The position numbers were made by a program, and so were the translations under genes. Below are positions 57,986-64,000 of a DNA stretch of 64,000 bases, piece after piece. The stretch is from an uncultured Psychrobacter sp. (GTDB lineage: Bacteria > Pseudomonadota > Gammaproteobacteria > Pseudomonadales > Moraxellaceae): positions 62,001-126,000 of the forward strand of contig NZ_CANMAH010000007.1 of assembly GCF_947495825.1 (NCBI RefSeq), in the 5' to 3' direction. Numbering within the stretch: position 1 is the stretch's first letter; each line of letters opens with the position of its first letter. Below the pieces are notes generated by a model, which saw only the letters and a program-made list of their open reading frames with translations, was not told the origin of the DNA and ran no database searches.

Positions 57986-58429
57986 CGTTTATCCTACTCA
58001 CTTGAAACGTACTTGGTCAATTATCGTTGAAACTTTACCTGAATAACAACCAAGTAAAAACCAATACAATGAACATTTTACTTATCTCTATTAAGGCCTA
58101 TCATGGGTTAGCACATTTATACTTAATAAAGGTCTTAAAACAGTTAGGTTTCTCAAAATGTGAGTCGGCCTTGTAATATTCATAGTCAGTATTAGCTGAC
58201 TATTATCTAATCACCTACCACTGATATACTAATAATTATTTTTTAAAATCCAAGTCGCTATCCCTCATATAAAGGTTCTAAGTCATTTATTTATATATTA
58301 AAATACCTCCAGCCACGGTCATGAACTTTGTTGACAATCAATATATTAATAAACTATAGTTTGCATTTTCACTCTTATCGTGTATATTCGTTTTTATGAA
58401 TGTTGATGATAAAAAAAGGATGCATGGCA
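57986..58429. other. 444-bp AT-rich gap
   Basis: The stretch lies between the divergent EamA gene and a small unknown gene. I see no RNA gene, repeat or clear promoter. A TTGACA at 58331-58336 followed by AT-rich DNA (TATAGT at 58355) may serve the small gene at 58430. Confidence 0.4.
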
Positions 58430-58639
58430 ATGGAAAAAAGGGAACACGTCATATTACTCACTGACCATGAAGTGTCGTTAATACATACTTCACTGAGTAA
58501 CTTTCAACGTGATCTGATTAATCGTTTTAAATCATTAAAGGAAGTGACTGAAGAAGGAGAAGAGGTTTGGATTGGGGATTATGACAGAATGCAGCTGGAT
58601 GTCATCGATTCAATACAAAAAAAACTCTCAGAGTTTTGA
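58430..58639 (+). CDS. Small hypothetical protein, 69 residues
   Basis: I chose the ATG at 58430 (MEKREHVILLTDHEVSLIHT), which has AAAGGA nine bases upstream; ATGs at 58424 and 58400 are alternatives. The protein is mostly helical and charged (DLINRFKSLKEVTEEGEEVW) with a C-terminal helix (MQLDVIDSIQKKLSEF). It has no signal peptide or membrane segment. I do not recognise a family. A small regulator or toxin-antitoxin component cannot be excluded, but no partner is adjacent. Confidence 0.55.
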   Translation: MEKREHVILLTDHEVSLIHTSLSNFQRDLINRFKSLKEVTEEGEEVWIGDYDRMQLDVIDSIQKKLSEF

Positions 58640-58734
58640 TAAATTTGCATATCATTGTATAGCGGTTCGATTTGCTATAATGATTAAACTTATTAACCAT
58701 CACTCCCTGATTGGTTAATGAAGATATAAGAGAC

Positions 58735-58980
58735 TTAAAACCCTGCCTCATCCTGTGTTAGTGGACTAATCTTGATAGGTACCGCGAATGACCATGCCAT
58801 ACCAGCCGTACAATAAAAACCATTGTCATCAAAAGACATAATGCGAGCTGTAAAGTCGTTGTCGACTTGATCTGACATAGCTTCTTCGTCACTGCTATCA
58901 CTTACTGCACACCATATTTGTGTGTCACCACGATCCAACATCGCACGTGTTAGTTCACTACCAGTTAATTCTTTATACAT
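58735..58980 (-). CDS. Small unknown protein, 81 residues, paralogue of 59240-59491
   Basis: The product begins MYKELTGSELTRAMLDRGDT and ends in an acidic DEAGF. It shares with the neighbour at 59240-59491 the pattern GS(D/E)L-RAML-RGD-Q-WCAVS-SD--A in its first 35 residues and AVP-------Q-E-GF at the end. A GGAGG ribosome binding site precedes the ATG. No domain is recognised; the WCAVS motif and beta-rich pattern suggest a small globular protein. Confidence 0.65.
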   Translation of the reverse strand: MYKELTGSELTRAMLDRGDTQIWCAVSDSSDEEAMSDQVDNDFTARIMSFDDNGFYCTAGMAWSFAVPIKISPLTQDEAGF

Positions 58981-59239
58981 TCTAATTCCTCCTAATTACG
59001 GTTTATTGTTATTAAACACTAAAATACTTTATGGTTTAATACTTTTATAAACCTAAGTAGTTAAGTACATCTAAAAATACTTTGTGCAAAAAATATTTAA
59101 TAAAATAGTGTTTAGATGTATTGGATTTGAATGTTATAAGTTATTGTTTCTTTTATCTATTTATAATTGTATAAACGGTCTTTTCTTTGACTTGAACGGT
59201 TGTTTGTAATTGTTGCTACGATTATTGAATTAATATTGT

Positions 59240-59491
59240 TCAAAACCCTATCTCGTTTTGACTAAGCTCAACTCTACGAACAGGAACTGCATACTTCCAT
59301 GATTTTCCCTCATTACAAACAAAATAGTCATTTGTATAAGTAACAATAGGATAGATACAGCTATAGTCAGCTTCATTGATAGTAGTCAGAGCTTGTCCAT
59401 CACTATCGTTACTTACCGCGCACCATACCTGCTTATCACCGCGATTTAACATTGCACGTGCTAGATCACTACCTACTAAATTATTGTTCAT
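59240..59491 (-). CDS. Small unknown protein, 83 residues, paralogue of 58735-58980
   Basis: I chose the ATG at 59491 (MNNNLVGSDLARAMLNRGDK), with AAGGA upstream; an earlier TTG is unlikely. The protein shares the GSxLxRAMLxRGDxQxWCAVS pattern and C-terminal AVP...GF with its neighbour at 58735-58980. The two genes run in tandem on the same strand, 259 bp apart, and look like a duplication. Function is unknown. Confidence 0.65.
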   Translation of the reverse strand: MNNNLVGSDLARAMLNRGDKQVWCAVSNDSDGQALTTINEADYSCIYPIVTYTNDYFVCNEGKSWKYAVPVRRVELSQNEIGF

Positions 59492-59922
59492 ATATATATC
59501 CTTATTAATAGACAATCGTCGTTATTTTCAAGCATACTCTTTATAGTATCGATTTATATTTATAGAATGTTCACTTTTGTGTCTTACTTTTTCAGATACG
59601 CTTACACTGATTATACAAAGCTCAAGCAGGTAATTAAAAAATCTAGTTACTTAAATGAATTTATTACTGACGTATAGATACGACTTATCTACATAGACAA
59701 TTTCTACCCAGAGCAGTACACCTTAGGGAAGTTCTTCATATCTTTCAACCCTTGGATATGGGGTTCAGAAAACCAATAAGTTTATCAATTTTAATAAATA
59801 GTCAATAAAAACAGACAAAACACTCCTATCGACAGCTGTTACTTGAGTTTAGATTGGTATTGAGATCAACACGATATGAGTCTATTAAGAAAACCAGACG
59901 TCACTTATTTAAGGAGTCTACA
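59492..59922. other. 431-bp gap before the acidic lipoprotein gene
   Basis: No gene is supported. The stretch is AT-rich and lies between divergent genes. It should carry both promoters. No hairpin or repeat stands out. Confidence 0.4.
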
Positions 59923-60225
59923 ATGAGACATATATTGCTAAAATCGAAAAGAATTACGCGCTTACTAGGAATAACCCTTGTCACGACAGTCGTAGGAATA
60001 AGCGCTTGTAATAGTGAGACAGAAGAGGCGAATGATACGGTAGCATTAGATCAGTCTACCGCTAACGTAGAGTCGACAGCGATGACTAAAGAAGAAAGTG
60101 TCACGGAGGAGCCATCCGAGCTTATGGACAACACTATGCCTGATAATACAAATAACGATGAGATGATGACTGACTTTGCGGAGAACACAAATATCGATAA
60201 AACAGATGCTGAAGGCTTACAATAA
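59923..60225 (+). CDS. Small acidic lipoprotein
   Basis: The ATG at 59923 (MRHILLKSKRITRLLGITLV) has AAGGAG upstream and gives 100 residues. The N-terminus is a basic region and hydrophobic stretch followed by a lipobox-like ISAC, so Cys29 would be lipidated. The mature part is very rich in Glu, Asp, Thr and Asn (TEEPSELMDNTMPDNTNNDEMM) and looks disordered. It is probably anchored in the membrane facing the periplasm. Function is unknown. It is followed by a strong terminator. Confidence 0.7.
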   Translation: MRHILLKSKRITRLLGITLVTTVVGISACNSETEEANDTVALDQSTANVESTAMTKEESVTEEPSELMDNTMPDNTNNDEMMTDFAENTNIDKTDAEGLQ

Positions 60226-60265
60226 ATGGCAATTGAGTAGTAAATAACTAATCGAGCATAATAAA

Positions 60266-60306
60266 TAAAGAGGCAGACAGGGTTGCCCTAGTTGTCTGCC
60301 TCTTTA
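60266..60306 (+). terminator. Strong terminator between lipoprotein gene and AGCS gene
   Basis: AAAGAGGCAGACA (60267-60279) pairs perfectly with TGTCTGCCTCTTT (60293-60305). A/T flanks allow action in both directions between two convergent genes. Confidence 0.85.
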
Positions 60307-60421
60307 TATTAAACTTAATGGTATCTTGTCTTGTCTAGACAAACGAAAGACAATTTTATTTACCTGACAATTTTGCCATCTATATTATCTATAGTATCTA
60401 TTGATGTTGTGTGCTTATGAA

Positions 60422-61945
60422 TTAATCTTTAGCATCTAATTGCTCTTTTGAGCGCCGCTCTTCCCAGTACAGAGCGTTTTTAATACCCAGTTTGTTAGGA
60501 TCAAATGTATAGCGAGTCACCCCTGCTTTACGCTGGTTTTCATAGTCTTTGAGTGCTTTGAACGCAGGACGTGCCATAAAAAAAATCAGCAAGATACCAA
60601 CGATATTTAACCATGCAATCAGACCGACACCAATATCGCCAACCGCCCAGATATAGCCTGCCGAATTGAGTCCGCCATAAGCAATCATCGACATCGTCAA
60701 TACTTTAACCAACAATAATCCTATTCTGTTGACCCTAGGACTAATAGAGCGTGTCAGATAGGCAACATTAACTTCAGCAATATAATAATTGGCTAAAATG
60801 GTAGTAAAAGCAAAAAAGAAGACGGCAACAGCAATAAATGTATCACCAAATGCGCCATAGACCGACTCCATTGCCAGCTGCGTAAAAGCAGGAGAATTGA
60901 TTTCAGTACCTGCCACGACGTTTTGTACAAGGTATTGACCCTCAGGTAACGTTCCTTGAATGTTATAGGTCCCCATCGTCAAAATCATAAAAGCCGTTGC
61001 TGAGCAAACCAATAAGGTATCGATATAGACAGAAAATGATTGTACCAATCCTTGCTGCGCTGGATGATCGACCTCAGCGGCAGCAGCAGCATGAGGGGTC
61101 GTGCCTTGACCGGCTTCACTTGAATAGACGCCACGTTTGACACCCCAACCGAGGGCGGCTCCCAGTCCTGCCTGCGCGGTAAAAGCATCACCGACGATTA
61201 GCGCAAATACTTGTGGTATCAGCTCAAAATTGATGAGCATAATTATTAAGGCTAAGACAATATAGCCGATTGCCATAAACGGTACGACAATTTCGGTAAA
61301 CGTTGCAATACGCTTGATACCACCAAAGATGATAACACCAAAGACAATGAGGATGAGCGCTATTGCCCCAAGCCTCATGCTACTGACGTCTGTGCCTAAG
61401 ATGTTTAACGTAGTTCCCTCACCCATTACCTGTGTGACAGCATTGACCACGCCATTTGTTTGAATGCCGGGTAAAAATATACTTAAAGCGGTGATAGCAG
61501 CAATCGCAAAAACGATACCGTACCAGCGTTGTCCCAGTGCCTTTTCAAAATAGTAAGCCGGACCACCACGATACTCTCCAGTAGTCGCATCTTTTTCTTT
61601 GTATATCTGCGCTAGTGTTGCTTCAATATAAGCCGTAGTCGCGCCTAAGAATCCAACCACCCACATCCAAAATACAGCGCCTGGTCCACCAAAGCCGATA
61701 GCTGCGGCAACCCCTGCTATGTTGCCCATCCCCACACGTCCCGCTAACGATAAGGTCAATGCTTGAAAGGAAGAGATACCATTACGACTTGCTTTGCCTT
61801 TAAATATGAGACGTAACATCTCTCCAAAGAGACGTACTTGAGCAAACCGTGTGACTATCGAGAAGAACAGACCTGCTCCTAAACACAAGTAAATTAGCGC
61901 TGAGCTCCAAATGATGCCGTTTATTGTATTGACAAAATCTTCCAT
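60422..61945 (-). CDS. Alanine or glycine:cation symporter (AGCS family)
   Basis: The 507-residue protein has about eleven membrane segments and the AGCS signature in GISSFQALTLSLAGRVGMGNIAGVAAAIGFGGPGAVFWMW, followed by ATTGEYRGGPAYYFEKALG and GWGVKRGVYSSEAGQGTTPHAAAAAEVDHP. It takes up alanine or glycine with sodium or protons. The C-terminal tail is soluble. It stands alone; the short region upstream shows no operator I recognise. Confidence 0.9.
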   Translation of the reverse strand: MEDFVNTINGIIWSSALIYLCLGAGLFFSIVTRFAQVRLFGEMLRLIFKGKASRNGISSFQALTLSLAGRVGMGNIAGVAAAIGFGGPGAVFWMWVVGFLGATTAYIEATLAQIYKEKDATTGEYRGGPAYYFEKALGQRWYGIVFAIAAITALSIFLPGIQTNGVVNAVTQVMGEGTTLNILGTDVSSMRLGAIALILIVFGVIIFGGIKRIATFTEIVVPFMAIGYIVLALIIMLINFELIPQVFALIVGDAFTAQAGLGAALGWGVKRGVYSSEAGQGTTPHAAAAAEVDHPAQQGLVQSFSVYIDTLLVCSATAFMILTMGTYNIQGTLPEGQYLVQNVVAGTEINSPAFTQLAMESVYGAFGDTFIAVAVFFFAFTTILANYYIAEVNVAYLTRSISPRVNRIGLLLVKVLTMSMIAYGGLNSAGYIWAVGDIGVGLIAWLNIVGILLIFFMARPAFKALKDYENQRKAGVTRYTFDPNKLGIKNALYWEERRSKEQLDAKD

Positions 61946-62298
61946 GTATCTGTTCCTATTACTGTAGATATAACGGCAGTAGTGATTTGTTTGGCCTTTT
62001 ATTTAATCGTAGATTTTCTATACCGTAAAGAGACTGCAATTTGGCATAAAATTAAAATAATTACTAGACAGTTTTTTCAACGATTGTGTTCGAATTAGCA
62101 TATATTTAAGTTTGATGTCATAAAAGTGCGCATGACGATAGCGTTTCTTATCGTTAAAATAACCAATTCGCTGCTGTCTAATACAATAAGCTTGCTACCT
62201 TAACCGTTTGCTAACCACACGAATGTTTGGAGTAAGTTATACTAAACATCTCATTTATCTTGACAACGCATTTAAAAATAATAACAACGGATTGCTCT
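61946..62298. other. 353-bp gap between AGCS and cardiolipin synthase genes
   Basis: The two genes are divergent, so the gap holds both promoters. It is AT-rich. GATAGCGTTTCTTATCGTTAAAAT (start 62137) has a partial inverted GATA-CGTT/AACG-TATC character but nothing conclusive. Confidence 0.4.
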
Positions 62299-63786
62299 AT
62301 GGTATTGGATATTTTACTCGTTATTCACTTTATATTATTACTGATCATATCTTTACGAGTACTTTCACGTCCTGAATTAACGTCACCAGCTAGGCTTGCT
62401 TGGTTGGTTGTTTTGTTCGTGCTTCCGTACATTGGCGTGGTTGTCTACTGGATGTTCGGTGAAGTCCATTTAGGAAATGGCTTTGCACAGCGTTATAAAA
62501 AAATCATTGACGATCTGCATCACAATAACCCTGAAGTACTCGGCTGCAAGGGCGCGCTAACAGAGGCTGTCAAACCGGAGTACCGAGCTGCCTTTGCATA
62601 CTCAGCCAATATCACAGGCTTTCATACTACCTTAGGTAATAGTGCTGAGCTGATGAAAGATGCAGCGGATACACGTCAGCGTATGATTGCAGATTTCGAT
62701 GCAGCGACCGATCACATTCATGTGTTGTATTATATTTGGCTAATCGACGGTATGGGAGTTGATACCGCTAAAGCCCTGATACGTGCTGCTAAGCGAGGGG
62801 TTACTTGCCGTGCAATGGTCGATGGGATGGGCTCGCGTAAGATGATCGGCTCCAAGATATGGCAAGAAATGAAGGATGCTGGTGTACAAGTCAGCGTTGC
62901 CTTACCGATTAGCAATCCAATAAAGGTGCTATTATTTAGCCGTATTGATTTGCGCAATCACCGCAAAATTACAGTCATAGACGGGAAGATTGGCTACTCT
63001 GGTAGTCGCAACTGTGCGGATCCAGAGTTTCGAGTAAAGCCAAACTTTGCGCCGTGGGTAGATATTATGCTACGAGTTGAAGGGCCTGTGGTTGCACAAA
63101 ATCAAATGTTGTTTGCGAGCGACTGGTTGATTGAAAACCCAGATACTTCTTTTGATAGTTTTCCTTATTATACTGAATCTCATACTAAAACCAGTAACGA
63201 GTCTTATCCTAAATGTCAGGAAAATTCAAAACAAAATGGTTTTGCCGCGCAAGTCTTTGCAGATGGACCGACTCAGCAACATGGCTCAACTCCGCAGTTT
63301 TTAGGTGCTCTTATCAGTCAAGCTCAGCACACCTTAATTATCTCTACTACTTATTTTGTACCAGATTATTCGCTAGTCAGTATTTTATGCGCGACGGCCT
63401 ATCGCGGGGTAGAGGTCACGATGATTTTCCCAAAACACAATGACTCATTGGTAGTAGCAGCGACCAGTCGCAGTTACTATTGGCAACTACTACAAGCAGG
63501 AGTGAAAATTTATGAATATAGGCCAGGTTTGCTGCACGCTAAAACTCTGACTGTTGATGGTAACATCAGCTTGATTGGCTCGACCAACTTAGATCTGCGT
63601 AGCTTTGATTTGAATTATGAAAACAACATTGTGTTTAGTGATACAGCGCTAACTGCTGATATTATCGAGCGCCAATATCAGTATATCGCTGATTCTGATG
63701 AGGTGCAGCTTCAACAAGTCAAAGACTGGCCGTTGCCTTATCGGATTTGGAATAATATCGTCGCTACCATGGGGCCTATATTATAA
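62299..63786 (+). CDS. clsA: Cardiolipin synthase (ClsA type)
   Basis: From the ATG at 62299 the enzyme has 495 residues; a TTG at 62260 would add 13. Two N-terminal membrane helices (about 1-24 and 32-54) precede two phospholipase-D HKD motifs, NHRKITVIDGKIGYSGSRN and HAKTLTVDGNISLIGSTN. It condenses two phosphatidylglycerols to cardiolipin in the inner membrane. Length and topology match ClsA. It is convergent with the gene at the right edge, 17 bp apart. Confidence 0.9.
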   Translation: MVLDILLVIHFILLLIISLRVLSRPELTSPARLAWLVVLFVLPYIGVVVYWMFGEVHLGNGFAQRYKKIIDDLHHNNPEVLGCKGALTEAVKPEYRAAFAYSANITGFHTTLGNSAELMKDAADTRQRMIADFDAATDHIHVLYYIWLIDGMGVDTAKALIRAAKRGVTCRAMVDGMGSRKMIGSKIWQEMKDAGVQVSVALPISNPIKVLLFSRIDLRNHRKITVIDGKIGYSGSRNCADPEFRVKPNFAPWVDIMLRVEGPVVAQNQMLFASDWLIENPDTSFDSFPYYTESHTKTSNESYPKCQENSKQNGFAAQVFADGPTQQHGSTPQFLGALISQAQHTLIISTTYFVPDYSLVSILCATAYRGVEVTMIFPKHNDSLVVAATSRSYYWQLLQAGVKIYEYRPGLLHAKTLTVDGNISLIGSTNLDLRSFDLNYENNIVFSDTALTADIIERQYQYIADSDEVQLQQVKDWPLPYRIWNNIVATMGPIL

Positions 63787-63803
63787 AGCGACCAATCTCA
63801 CTA

Positions 63804-64000
63804 TCAAGTTGTGCGTTTTTTTAATATATACACCACAAATTTTGCTTCGGTTACAAAGGGTGCAGTCTCAGCACTAGCCAGCAATATTTGGCGACTTTCA
63901 GGACGAGCACGGTAAGCATAAGGCGTCATGGTTAACAGATCGGTTAATGCCTCTACTGGTAAGCTTAATGAGACGCTAATATTGTGCGTGTCTATCAGCG
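63804..64000 (-). CDS. rlmA: 23S rRNA guanine-N1 methyltransferase RlmA (3' part only)
   Basis: The minus strand reads 65 codons to the TGA at 63804. The fragment has ALTDLLTMTPYAYRARPESR and ends FVVYILKKRTT. The E. coli RlmA C-terminus has an equivalent MTPFAWRARPE segment and a similar terminal strand. RlmA methylates G745 of 23S rRNA. The catalytic part lies beyond the window edge. It faces clsA tail to tail with only 17 bp between. Confidence 0.75.
   Translation of the reverse strand, partial: LIDTHNISVSLSLPVEALTDLLTMTPYAYRARPESRQILLASAETAPFVTEAKFVVYILKKRTT

Overview
The window looks like chromosomal DNA of a Psychrobacter-like member of the Moraxellaceae. The strongest pointer is a response regulator/sensor pair closely resembling Acinetobacter BfmR/BfmS, together with a zur-znuCB/znuA locus, an unlinked EnvZ-like kinase and fairly AT-rich DNA. 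No taxonomic search was possible, so the genus is an inference.

Layout. 1-5.1 kb: the 5' end of rpsP, an orphan EnvZ-like kinase, a 59-residue membrane protein and bfmS/bfmR. 5.5-13.8 kb: the F1Fo ATP synthase cluster atpBEFHAGDC with a distant atpI, all on the minus strand. 14.1-17.6 kb: a zinc-uptake locus, with znuA divergent from zur-znuC-znuB around a perfect 15-bp Zur-type palindrome. 17.8-24 kb: cpdA, dksA, gluQ, ftsW and murD. 24.5-31.3 kb: a SulP transporter with a universal stress protein, glnK-amtB with an NtrC-type site between them, a DUF2147 protein, a small unknown protein and a secreted or anchored nuclease, then tRNA-Ser(GGA).

31.5-56.45 kb is a genomic island of about 24.9 kb inserted at the 3' end of tRNA-Ser. 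It is bounded by a 31-bp direct repeat (31510-31540 and 56418-56448) and starts with a P4-type tyrosine integrase. Both ends carry matching TTGGTCTAT-type repeats that resemble integrase arm sites. Inside, in order: an unknown protein with a ribbon-helix-helix-like C-terminus whose upstream DNA holds five to six iteron-like repeats on a 20-21 bp period; a YagK/YfjJ (inovirus Gp2)-type HUH replication protein; a mobile-element module (zinc-ribbon protein, DUF932, YqaJ nuclease, Cys-rich protein, AlpA) in which most genes end in their own hairpin terminator; a metabolic cargo (orphan TRAP solute-binding lipoprotein, iron-type alcohol dehydrogenase, SMP-30 lactonase); and a minus-strand block of about 12.5 kb that looks like a defence cluster.

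The defence cluster reads, in transcription order: two tiny overlapping genes, a methyltransferase-specificity fusion whose catalytic motifs are degenerate, a complete type I restriction system (hsdR-hsdM-hsdS), an unknown 143-residue protein, a HipA-like kinase overlapping a DUF3037-like partner, and a Schlafen/AlbA_2-type ATP-binding protein. The three-gene unit with the apparently inactive methyltransferase (53.7-55.95 kb, with a near-consensus promoter of its own) and the HipA-like/DUF3037-like pair are the best candidates here for poorly described systems.

56.5-64 kb returns to ordinary chromosome: a PaaI-type thioesterase, an EamA transporter, small unknown proteins including two tandem paralogues, an acidic lipoprotein, an AGCS amino-acid symporter, a cardiolipin synthase and the 3' end of rlmA.
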